Assembly (NCBI GenBank): GCA_905221605.1
Contig: CAJNDS010000038.1
Location: forward strand, 92,526 to 156,525
Direction of reading: 5' to 3'
Source: Symbiodinium natans
Taxonomy: Eukaryota; Sar; Dinophyceae; Suessiales; Symbiodiniaceae
Length of the DNA stretch: 64,000 nucleotides
How positions within the stretch are numbered: the first letter of the stretch is position 1; every line of letters starts with the position of its first letter. Of this stretch, positions 55,579-64,000 are shown one piece after another. The translations under genes and the position numbers were made by a program. The notes beneath the pieces were generated by a model. The model did not search any database, was not told the origin of the DNA, and saw only the letters and a list, made by a program, of their open reading frames with translations.

Positions 55579-57690
55579 TTTTTTTCCCTCCACGCCTTCT
55601 TAGGAACGGTCGCCGCGGTCCCGGTGCAAGAAGCCTACCAACTACGGGCCGGTTCGAGGCGCCGGGAGGCGGCTTGCGAGCAGCGCGCGGCCACCGCGGA
55701 CCTCAGCGAGGACCTCGTGCAGGTTGGCGCCTCTCCGGCATCGCAGAGATCACCCCCAGGCGGCAGCTCCAGGAGGGAGGCCGCATAGGCGCGCTGTCGC
55801 TGCCGGGGCGGGGGTCGAGCCCGAGCCGGCGGTGGTCGTGTCGGGCTGCTCGGTGGGCAGGCCCGAGATCGGGACGGCGATGCGACGCCCGAAAAGGCGG
55901 ATATGCTGCTGGAGTGCGCCCCGCGGCTCGGCGGGTCCGCCGCGGTGCCACCCGAGAAGGTGCGCAACCTGGGCTTCACCTCGCAGGTGAACGTGGCGTC
56001 GGGCCGGACCAGCGCTGGACCCAGCCGGCACTGGCAGCGGCCCGGAGCGGCGGCGGGAGGCTGGCAGCGCGGTACCGTGCGAGGTGGCGCAGGAAGGAGG
56101 CGGCTTCAGCACCGAAGCGCCCGCCAACCTCGACCCCGACAACGACGAGACGCGCGGGCTCGCGAGCTCGGGGTATGTTTGGCGCCGCTTGCGACGAGCG
56201 GCGGCCTGGACTGCCGCGCCAGGGCGTGTGGCGGCGCCCGGCTGCGGCTCGCCGGCCCGCGTAACGGGACTGACAATGGTTGCATCAATCGCGAGCTGCG
56301 TGCCGTGCCAAAGAGGCAGGCCGTTCGCGACGACCTCAATGCAACGCGCGTCGCTGACAGGAACATCGATGTTCATGTCAGCGAGCCTGACGTTGCGTGC
56401 AACTCGCGCGCCGCTCTTCCGGCAAACGCGGGCGACCGCGTGCTCAAGTGGGAGGGCTCTGGACGCCAACGCACCGGACGTGGCACAGGCTGAGCGGTGG
56501 TCGCCCACCGGGTCGAGGCGGCCTCGGCAATGACAGGTGCGCGGCGCCAAGGGGAGCGGCAAACGCAGCCGTCGCAGGAGGAGCACAAGGAGGTGTTCGG
56601 GCAGGGCGACAGCGGCAGACGTAGGGAGCACTGTGAGGGCACGACCGGAGTGGAGTCCAGCTTGCGAGAGCAGCAGCGCTCGGGACGCAGGGGTGAGGTG
56701 AGGAAGGTGCGTCTCAAGCGCGCGCTCGTCACAAGCAGCGACGGCAGCTCGCTGCCAGCCGCGCAGGTGGCCGTCCCCGCGCGGAGGGTGAGGTGCGGCA
56801 GGCGCAGGCGCCAGAAAGCCAGCCTCACGCACTCGCGTTGAGGCGGCGGCAAGGGCTGGTGGCATCCCAGCATGCGGCTCACGGAGGCAAGCTTGCAGCC
56901 ACGATGCATCAGCTGGGAAGCGCTGGAGCAGCGCGGGAAAGACAACCTGCCACGAGGCCCAGTAGGCGGCCGGGGCACCGGAGGTGGCAGATCGCAGAAC
57001 CAGGCCCCCTAACCCAAGCGGTAACTACGCCGTGGCAAGGGCATCAGCCGGTAGCTCGGGCGCTTCCTCCCCGTAAAGCAAGGTGCGGAGACACGAGGCG
57101 ATGGCGCGATCATGTTCACGGGAGTAAGCGGCGGTGCAGTGCGGAGGAAGCATACGGAGGAGGTAGTTGGCGCGGGTTGATGCGCAGAAAAGCAGCAGCA
57201 ACCAGGCCGACTGCAAGTCGCCGAGTGTGGGGATTCGCTCGAGGAGGGCATCCTGGTTGCGGCGCCGGTCCCGCAAGTGCCGTTGCACAAATGCCTCAGT
57301 GCCTAGCGGCGCACCAAGCGCGACTAGCCCTTGCTGCTCGAAAGGCAAAAGTCCGAACCCCGACCCAAACGCCCGTGGCAGAGCTGGGGTCTGGTTGGAC
57401 TGCAGCGAGGTTCGGGGGTTCCTCCCCTGCTGCGTTCCAAACACGGGTCTTGCCCTGGTTGAGCTGGACCCGGGCATGATCCCAGAGGGCAGCGGCGAGG
57501 ACACCATAAAAAGTGGCGACGCGCTCTGGGGCGCAAACGATGTAGATGTCGTCTAAGAACGCAAACACCCCTTCGCCTGGCTGCAGCGCATCTGCAACGG
57601 CTTCAAGTGCGGGGTGTTGGGCCACCGCATAGCGCAGGCATGAGGGGGTCACCCTGCTCTCCGCCCTCGGCTTGCAGGACCTCATGCTCC
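55579..57690 (-). mobile_element. non-LTR retroelement, minus-strand copy with reverse transcriptase
   Basis: In minus-strand order: AEGGEQGDPLMPAL (RT core, 57678-57640), FLDDIYIVCAPERV (the catalytic F-x-DD box, about 57566-57522), GLVALGAPLGTEAFVQRHLR (about 57320), a zinc-binding CHCRGRLDPVGDHRSAC (about 56550-56500), ARVCRKSGARVARNVRLADM, and EVVANGLPLWHGTQLAIDAT with VSPVTRAGEP (about 56380-56280). The C-terminal RRKRRQTYPEL and ASLLELP blocks end near 55640. A 3' tail with TGCACCGGGACCGC leads to seven A's (T's on the + strand, 55579-55585). The frame changes between the RT box and the GTPLG block, so it is a pseudogene. The 5' part including the upstream RT motifs is missing. Confidence 0.85.
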
Positions 57691-57699
57691 TTCATCCCC

Positions 57700-57873
57700 T
57701 TGCTCGCCCGCTGCCGTGCCCGGGCTGCGCCCCCGCCATCCCGCGCGGCCAGTACGTTTGCCTTCGCACTCCGATCGTCCCTCCCCCACTCTCGCCTCGA
57801 TGCCACCTGCACTGGGACCGCGATGAACGTTGAGCAGGAAAAAGGCGCGCGAAAAAAAAAAAAAAAAAAAAAG
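57700..57873 (+). mobile_element. 3' end of another retroelement copy with poly-A
   Basis: On the + strand LLARCRARAAPPPSRAA and the 3' motif TGCACTGGGACCGCG at about 57807 are followed by GAACGTTGAGCAGG and an A-run at about 57853-57872. The order and sequence correspond to the tail of the minus-strand copy, so it is the 5'-truncated end of a separate insertion, head to head with the RT fragment at 57690. Confidence 0.75.
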
Positions 57874-58130
57874 TTGAGCAAAAAAGCGTGCCCAAAAAAA
57901 AACATCAGCGCGGAAAAAAAGCAAAAAACATCAGTGTTTGCAGTGTTTCCGGACCTTGAAAGCATGCATTTTATTCTAACACCGTTCCCGGGTGGAAGCT
58001 CCGAAAACACTAAATCACCGGTATTTGCCGTGTTTCGCGCGTTTCGCGTGTGTTTTTTTTGGGCCTTGTTGAGGTCGTCGTTTCTTTTTTCTCGTAAGAC
58101 ACGTAATCCGGTTCTCCCATATACTATATA
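57874..58130. other. A-rich spacer, no gene
   Basis: A-rich sequence with CATCAG..GTGTTT and TTTGC..GTGTTTC near-repeats at 57928 and 58020. Nothing else visible. Confidence 0.5.
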
Positions 58131-58133
58131 GTC

Positions 58134-58627
58134 GTGTTTTGTTCAAGTACTTTTGGGATCAGCGGCAGACGGCTGGCTTGGGGCGGGGCGGCCTCCCAGC
58201 GCTCCTCGGCAAGGACCTCGTTGAGATCCGGCATCACCCCATAGACGTTGGTTGTGCTCGCTAAGGGGAGGGAGAGGAGGCTGCTGGCGAACGAACGCCC
58301 GGGCAGCGGCGAAAGAGAGGAGCGCGGACCAGCGAGCAGCCCAGGTGGAAGTGGCGCTGGCGCGTAAAGCATGCTACGCGGTGCCTTGTGTGCCAGCCTC
58401 CTTGCACTCCCTTTTGCCGGTTGGTGCAGAGAGGGTCGCAGAGCGGTTGGAATTTTTTCCAGCGAAGGGCGAGCTGCCTGCCCGGAGGGCTTAGTTACGT
58501 CGGCTACGTGAACAAGCGCAACTACCCCTTGACCTACAGACCTACGGCAGCGTAGATTACACTGGGCGCCCCCAGCAGCGCGGCAGGAGGGTCTCAGGCT
58601 CCCAGCAAGAGCGTCCTCTCTGCACAT
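58134..58627 (-). pseudogene. C-terminal retroelement fragment, minus strand
   Basis: Minus-strand frame contains SFASSLLSLPLASTTNVYGV then MPDLNEVLAEERWEAAPP. The + strand copy nearby has ..PPSASTDNVDGPAPDVSEVL, so this is the same C-terminus in opposite orientation. It lacks the RT and zinc-binding parts. Confidence 0.7.
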
Positions 58628-58671
58628 CTCGGCATCAAAAGGATAAACTCAAAAAAAAGAAGCGAGATGAG

Positions 58672-60419
58672 GAAGAGGCTTGGGTCGGGGATTGGGCGCT
58701 GCCCCAGGACCAACAGGGTCTCGTCGCGCTGGGCACCCCGCTCGGAACCGATGCTTTCGTGCAGCGCCAGCTCCGCATCAGACGTGCTGCCCAAGACCGG
58801 CTGCTGGAGCGCATCCCGCGCGTTCAGGATCTCCAAGCTTCCTGGCTGCTTTTGCGCTACTGCGCTGCGCCTAGGTCAAATTATTTGCTGCGAATACTGC
58901 CCCCAGCGCTCAGCGAGGAATACGCTGGCCACGACACGGCTGTTGCTCGGTGCCTGGTGCAGCTTCTCGGCTATGCGGACGCCCTGCTGCCGGAAGACGC
59001 CGTGACTGCAGCCCAACTCGCGGCGCGGTTGGGAGGCCTTGGCCTGCGGGCCAACCATCATGCGGCACACTGGGCCTCCTGGTGCGAATGCGCTCCGTGT
59101 TGTTCGTGACCGAGCGCCTCAGGTCGCGCAACGCATCCTGCAGGCACCTGCAGGCACTCCATGCCCCTGAGGCCCAGCAAACTCCGGCATTGCGGGCCGC
59201 GCAACATGCAGCACTTTACCTACGTGCGCAGAGGTCCCGGCATGGGAAACAGCTGCTGGCCTGGCTGGGGCGCCGCCCCGAGCACAGCGCGGTGATGAGC
59301 CCGCCGATCACCTACGTGGATGGCGGCAGCATGCGGCCTCTGCCTGCGATGAACGCACGCTCGAGACGCACCTCTTTCATTTGTCACCCGCGTCCCGAGC
59401 GCTGCTGCTGTCGCAGGCTGGCCCGCACTCCTCACGTGCCTTCAACGTGCTGCCTACGCACGAGGAGGTCGTCATCCCCAGTGCACTCCTGCTGCGTAGG
59501 TTGCGACTGCCCCTCCCGTTGGCGCCCAGGCATTGCCGACCGTCGCGCAGCCTGCGCTACTGCTGGGGTGCTCCCCGCCCGGGCGATCCCGCTTGAGCGG
59601 ATCTGCTGCGAGGCGGGCACTCGTATCGCCCAGAACGTCCTGGCATGGTGCGCAGCTCGCCGTCGATGCCATCATAGTCAGCCCTGTTGGCAGGACCGGC
59701 GAGCCACAGGCTGGTGCTGATACCCGGCCGGCTCTCGCCCTCGACCAAGCCGCCCAGCGCAAGCGCCGCCAGACCTACCCTGAACTGGAAAGGGCGCGCC
59801 GATGCCGCCTTGTCGCGCAAGGCAACCCGGTTCGTCCGCGTACTCGCGCGCGCACGGGCGTCGAGGGCGCCCGCGGCCCTACGTGCTGTCCTACCGCCTG
59901 CGGCGCCTGGGGGCAGCGCCGGAGTGGCATTCTCTCTCCGCTGCGGCGCAGCGCGCCTTTGCAACGTCGTTGCTGGAGCTGCCGCTGCACGGGGAGTGCC
60001 ACGGCGGCCTTGTGAGCCTGAGCTGCATGAGGTCCTTGCGGATTCACGCTGGACGTCGTCCTCGCTATTGAGGTCGGAGGCCGCTGGAGCCCCGAAGCAG
60101 CATGCTTCGTGCGCTTGCTCGCTCGATGTCGGGCTCGGGCGGCCCGGCAGCATTCCGGGCCCAGGCCACCAGCGCCTTCGTTGCCCGCTGGTCCGCGCTG
60201 CTCGCCGTTTCCGCGCCCGGGCCTTCGCGGCCACCCTCCGCCTCCACCGACAACGTCGACGGGCCCGCGCCTGACGTCAGCGAGGTCCTCGCAGAGGCCC
60301 GCTACTCCGAGGGCCCGCCTCGCGAGCCGCATGCCAGCTTGAACCGGGGAGTAGCCCTGCACCGGGACCTGCGCGGAGCTTGTGGGAAAAAAGGTGCGCA
60401 GAAAAAAAAAAAAAAAAAC
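58672..60419 (+). mobile_element. non-LTR retroelement, plus-strand copy, 5'-truncated, poly-A tailed
   Basis: The frame starts QQGLVALGTPLGTDAFVQRQ, then LLERIPRVQDLQASWLLLRY and LPEDAVTAAQLAARLGGLGL. After frame changes it gives ERTLETHLFHLSPASRALLL-like sequence, LRRLRLPLPLAPRHC, IAQNVL and DA..VSPVGRTGEPQAGADT, then PPSASTDNVDGPAPDVSEVL. The 3' tail CTGCACCGGGACCTGCG at about 60357 precedes an A-run at 60401-60418. The RT core is missing and several frameshifts are present, so it is dead. It is collinear with the minus-strand copy. Confidence 0.85.
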
Positions 60420-60690
60420 ACGTGGTAATTTACATTGCATGCGAAGGTGCCCATTGGCCTTCAGTCCGCACGAGTGGCATGGTACTTGGTGCAGAACCAT
60501 TGCATGGTGATCGGTGCAGACTTGTTGCCCAGACTTCAGGGCATGGGAAAGTGCATTCCATTACGTAACATTTGGATGAGTGTCCGAGAATATGATTGAC
60601 CAGGACCTGGTAGCAACAGCCGAACAGGCAGGATAGGCAGGCTACAGCAGACCCGAACGCAGTTCCCGTTTACCCCACTTTCAACAGTGA
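60420..60690. other. no gene seen
   Basis: Contains a near-duplicate pair of GGCATGGTACTTGGTGCAGA and CATTGCATGGTGATCGGTGC (about 60475-60520). Otherwise unremarkable. Confidence 0.5.
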
Positions 60691-61265
60691 AGGGGACCAG
60701 GAGGGTTCAGCTGCTCCGCCAACCTGGAGCCGGTGCGTGGTTGCACGCGCCACCCGCAGAGGCTTTAGTCGCCCCAGCACTCTTTAAGGTCATGCTCCGT
60801 CAGCGCCAGTCCTGGCAGATGAAGCCTGCCCCCTTGTGCGACGACCGCATGGCGGACCATGGCAGACCATGCCCGGGTCTGCCCTTACGGAGGGGATCGC
60901 CTGAAGCGCCATAATCGGCCCCGGTCTCTCTTGGCAGCCCGCGCCCAAGCAGCCGGACTCAACCCTGAGGCTGAAAAACCTGGGCTCCTCCCTCCCCGCC
61001 CTTGTGAGGCTGGCGGCCGTGGGGCGGGCGACGTTTGGGTCGGAAGCTGGGGGGCCCAGGGGCCGGCAGCCTTCGACCTCGCCGTCACATCAGGTCTCCA
61101 ACAGGGCAACCTCCGAATCGTCACCAACGACGGGAGCAAGCCGATTGAGGACTACGAGGTCCGCAAGCGCACTTAGCCGCGTGCCGCGCTTCGGGCTTCC
61201 AGTTCATCCCACTCGTCGTGGAGGCGTGTGGGGGAGGCTGGGCACCTGCGGCCGCCAAAGGTCGT
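60690..61265 (+). pseudogene. second non-LTR retroelement family, 3' fragment
   Basis: Reads CPYGGDRLKRHNRPRSLLAA, AAGLNPEAEKPGLLPPRP, FDLAVTSGLQQGNLRIV and PIEDYEVRKRT before TAG at 61174-61176. In a shifted frame it continues LAACRASGFQFIPLVVEACG then GGWAPAAAK. The GDR..RHN, EKPGLLPPRP and FDLAVTSGL..YE..K pattern is the C-terminal, restriction-endonuclease-like region of an R2-type element common in dinoflagellate genomes. The frameshift shows it is broken. It differs from the family at 53.7-60.4 kb. Confidence 0.75.
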
Positions 61266-61269
61266 ACAC

Positions 61270-61680
61270 CTTGGCCCCAGCGAGGCTCCCCTTTTCGAGC
61301 TTCTGTCAGGTTTGTGCTTTTGCGCCGCCCTCAGAAGTAGGCGCTGGCTTTCTTGTCCACTCGGGGGCCCGCTTCTGTGCTCCTACTGCTCCCCTTGTAT
61401 TGGTTTGTCCTTGCAACGCCCTCAGAAGTCGGGTGTGTGCTGGCAGGGGTTTGTGCTTCTTGGGGTGTGTGCCAGCTGCTAAGCAGCAGACTGCCATTGT
61501 CGTAATGAGCTATTCCCCACTCATCAAAGTAGGAGGGTTACATTGAAGAGGTTCAGGGTGTACAGGGTCGTAGGGAAGTGCACTCCAGTGCCCATGGAAC
61601 TTTCAGACTTGGAGTATGAGCCCTCGTTGCTGGCTGACACACCGGTCCTGGAATACGAACCCGAGCTCATCTTGACTCAA
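61270..61680. other. no gene seen
   Basis: A CCCTCAGAAGT motif with TTTGTGCTTXTG context recurs at about 61330 and 61420, a roughly 100-bp diverged tandem duplication. No exon recognised. Confidence 0.45.
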
Positions 61681-61686
61681 GGTTCT

Positions 61687-62310
61687 GGGTTTACGGTTCA
61701 GGGTTGAAACGGTTTAGGTTTCGGGTTTGCCCTTCTTCCCCTTGTGGTTCATTGGCGGGTTTAGGTTTTAGGGCTTAGGTTCAGGGTTTGGGGTTTGGGT
61801 TGAGGGTTTCTCTCCACCCCCCATGTGGTCCGTAGTGTTTTAAGGGTTAACGGTCAGGGTTTGGTGGGGGGGGATACCATGGGGGGGGGGGGGGGGGGGG
61901 GGGGTCGATACGCGGAACCGGGCGATATATCCAGTGCTCCCCGGCCCCCCCCCCCCCCCCCCATGGTCTGGACCCCCCCCCCCCTGGGTGTGGTTGGGGG
62001 TTGGTTTTAGGGTTAGGGGGTTTAGGGTTTAGGGTTTAGGGTTTAGGGTTTAGGGTTTAGGGTTTAGGGTTTAGGTTTTGGGTTTAGGTTTTGGGTTTTG
62101 GGTTTGGGTTTTGGGTTTGGTTTTGGGTTTAGGGTTTAGGGTGGTTTAGGTTTAGGGTTTAGGGTTTAGGGTTTGAAAGGTTTTAGGGTTAACCCCCCCC
62201 CCCCTGTGGTGTGGTTGGGGGTTGGTAGGGTTTAGGGTTTAGGGTTTAGGGTTGGTTTAGGGTTTAGGGCTTGGGGTTTGACAGGGTTTAGGGTTTAGGG
62301 TTAGAGACCG
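61687..62310 (+). repeat. interstitial telomere-type cluster (TTTAGGG on + strand) with C/G runs
   Basis: Degenerate TTAGGG/TTTAGGG from 61687, a G-run with GATACCATGGGGG (about 61865-61905), a C-run with CCATGG, and regular TTTAGGG units at about 62022-62090 and 62150-62175. The satellite CCTGTGGTGTGGTTGGGGGT (about 62203) is followed by more TTTAGGG and AGACCGTAGACCTGG near 62305. This is the inverse complement of the 8.2-8.4 kb arrangement. Confidence 0.93.
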
Positions 62311-62319
62311 TAGACCTGG

Positions 62320-62600
62320 AGGGGGAGGTGGGGGGGGGGGGTAAACGCCTCACACACATAGGTTTTCCCGAACGCGTGCTCCCTCAACCCAAGGCACAAC
62401 ACTCACAAAACACGGGTTTTGCCGAGGGTCGGCCCCCCCCCCCCCCCCCCCCAATGGTATGGTCAGGTAGGGGGGGGGGGGGGGGGGGGGGGGCCGGACA
62501 CGCCAGACGCCGGACCATATATAGGTCACCTCCTCTTGGAGGGGCATCTTTGAGATTCACATTGTCCATATCACCAAGCAATTAATTAAGACCATTACCA
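62320..62600. other. G/C-run-rich sequence
   Basis: Contains a C-run (about 62432-62452) followed by AATGGTATGGTCAGG and a G-run (about 62470-62493). No coding signal beyond composition. Confidence 0.6.
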
Positions 62601-62799
62601 TGAAATCCTCCTGTGTTCGACACACAACGTTGGGGGCAGCTTGTTGATGCAGCGTTGAATGCCGTACTGCTGCCGGGTTCAAGCCCCAAAACCGAACGCA
62701 GCCGATCCTGAAACTTGCCAATGCAAATTTGCAACAAACGTTGCTGCTACGCCAGTGCCCAAAATTTGTGCCCGAACCGTACAAACTTGAGCACCGCTG

Positions 62800-63215
62800 T
62801 CCGGTGTGGCCCCTGTGCAGTGGACACCGTTTCGCCAACACCTGTTTGCCATGACAGCTCCGATTGATATGGAAGGTGTAACTGTGTTGGCAAGTGGCAT
62901 TTTAAACATGCACACGCAAGCCATGCACATGCCTAATGGGACAATCCGAGGCAAAATTCTCCATGATCAACAGCTTGCAGCTGCCCTGGCTGTGAGCATG
63001 CGAGAGTGCGTGAGTCTCAGAAACAACCAAACATGGCTGCAAGGAGAAGTGGCAATGCGCTTTACGACACGATGCCGCTCAACTTGTCCAGCCATGCCGC
63101 GGTTATGTTGCTGTGTGTATGTGCGTGCTGTGAGCAGAAGGATCGCCATGCTGATCCCTGTGCTGTTCAAGTTGCTCCTGCCCCAGCTTGCAAAGTCTTT
63201 TCGGCACGGGTAAGG
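62800..63215 (+). CDS. possible exon, unknown protein
   Basis: The frame reads TAPIDMEGVTVLASGILNMH, TQAMHMPNGTIRGKILHDQQ and LAAALAVSMRECVSLRNNQT. The block up to about 63040 is protein-like; the rest is less so. It may belong to the same gene as the terminal exon at 63727. Family unknown. Confidence 0.4.
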
Positions 63216-63469
63216 ACATGCAACAACGCTTCTTCCCCGATTCAATTCTTAACGGTTGGCGCTGCTCGCTGTGCACCAAGGCTGTTCGATGGAGCGTCCA
63301 GCCTACTTCCTTTTCTGGACGGTATATTGGCCAGATTGAAGAAGTTCTTCAGGAGCCGTGTGTATGGTCTCTATCGGTCTTAATCAGGGGCCGTTTGCAC
63401 ATGCTTGCACAATCTGGCAACCCTCACGATGATGAGCAAAAGTAAAAGTGCGAAATCGTCAGGAGACCG

Positions 63470-63660
63470 CCGCCTGAGTATTTCCAGCGGACGATTGAGG
63501 TTGCACCTGTGGTCGGTGAAGCTTCAACTGCTGTCGTCTGCTCGCGTCGCGTCTGTGAGGTGCAGCAAATGCGGCGAAGTGATGGATACTTGTACACCCC
63601 TGGGCCTGGGTATGACAGATCCACAGTCCTCCTGCGAGCACTTTGGTCCAAACTAGTGAT
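63470..63660 (+). other. possible exon, unknown
   Basis: One frame reads PEYFQRTIEVAPVVGEASTA then VVCSRRVCEVQQMRRSDGYL and YTPGPGYD. A second frame has VRCSKCGEVMDTC, which resembles half a zinc ribbon. The frame is unresolved. Confidence 0.35.
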
Positions 63661-63726
63661 GCTTCGATCTCCTAGGGGACAGCAATGGCCCAGCGTCCTG
63701 TCATCTCTCTGTTGTTAGCGTGCCAG

Positions 63727-63996
63727 GCCTTGACGCAATACATCGCTGACAAAGTTTCGTCTTACAAAGAGGCCAAAGTGTCGCTGGAGGATCATTACAT
63801 GGAAGTGGAAATCGACAATGACGACGGGGACGAAGATGACCCTGAGAAAAACACGGAGATTGGGTTTCTGAAGACATACTACAAGATCACGCAGAAGGTG
63901 CCCGAAGAGAAATGGATCGAGGTTGAACCCGGGCTGGAGATATTCTTGAAAATCATCGAAGCTGATCGGCCTCCAGACAAAGAAAGCGTTACTTGA
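63727..63996 (+). CDS. terminal exon of an acidic protein
   Basis: After an AG at 63725-63726 the frame runs exactly 90 codons to TGA at 63994-63996. It reads ALTQYIADKVSSYKEAKVSL, an acidic run (EIDNDDGDEDDPEKN), then FLKTYYKITQKVPEEKWIEV and EPGLEIFLKIIEADRPPDKE. A charged, well-folded-looking C-terminus with an acidic loop. No stops or shifts. I do not recognise the family. The frame also extends upstream to an ATG at 63685, but that part (MAQRPVISLLLAC) is more likely intron. Confidence 0.6.
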   Translation, partial: ALTQYIADKVSSYKEAKVSLEDHYMEVEIDNDDGDEDDPEKNTEIGFLKTYYKITQKVPEEKWIEVEPGLEIFLKIIEADRPPDKESVT

Positions 63997-64000
63997 TGCA

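Noticed and set aside
1-64000. Spliced-leader relics or SL gene
   Set aside because: I looked for the CCGTAGCCATTTTGGCTCAAG-type core (checked in parts) and saw no convincing match. A computed search would be decisive.

Overview
The window looks like nuclear DNA of a dinoflagellate, most probably a Symbiodiniaceae-type genome. Genes are split into many short exons. Several introns whose ends can be fixed by protein homology start with GC, and two start with GA, which is a dinoflagellate habit. CCCTAAA/TTTAGGG telomere-type repeats sit in the interior. Non-LTR retroelement debris and an ISXO2-like transposase of the kind seen in these genomes are present. Every gene recognised lies on the + strand, which fits unidirectional gene clusters. 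The species is an inference; no rRNA, tRNA or spliced-leader sequence was found.

Layout. 1-6.6 kb: a MAK16 ribosome-biogenesis gene (left end cut off), with unexplained coding-like blocks inside a 4-kb intron. 6.8-10.7 kb: a broken signal-peptide ORF, a telomere-type cluster (8.2-8.6 kb) and small unknown coding blocks. 11.2-19.85 kb: a multi-exon coiled-coil protein whose last exon has an internal ~460-bp duplication. 20.5-24.1 kb: scattered coiled-coil and unknown exons. 24.1-27.4 kb: a voltage-gated cation channel domain (S2 to S6) split into small exons, perhaps with a coiled-coil tail near 30.3 kb. 28.26-29.64 kb: a DNA transposon with C-rich terminal inverted repeats and a minus-strand DDE transposase remnant. 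30-38 kb: more coiled-coil and unknown exons and many microsatellites. 38-39.4 kb: a ~90-base poly-C run and one copy of a G-run-bearing dispersed repeat whose other copy is at 15 kb. 39.7-41.9 kb: a PP2C phosphatase. 43.5-44.3 kb: a Mei2-type RRM fragment. 46.1-46.9 kb: a 270-bp tandem repeat. 48.5-49.8 kb: unknown exons.

50.6-52.6 kb holds the most striking structure: a 17-bp hairpin-forming repeat with higher-order periods of 171 and 60 bp, present as two oppositely oriented arrays with a telomere-type patch between them. 53.7-61.3 kb is a graveyard of broken, nested non-LTR retroelements of two families in both orientations, several ending in a shared 3' tail plus poly-A. 61.7-62.3 kb is a second telomere-type cluster, carrying the same satellite sequence as the 8-kb cluster but inverted. 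62.8-64 kb contains the last exons of an unknown acidic protein.

The genes do not form a pathway. MAK16 (60S assembly), the channel (membrane excitability or Ca2+/Na+ flux), PP2C (dephosphorylation) and the Mei2-like protein (RNA binding) are independent functions. Exon boundaries are by eye from splice phase and homology. Where a frame could not be resolved this is stated.
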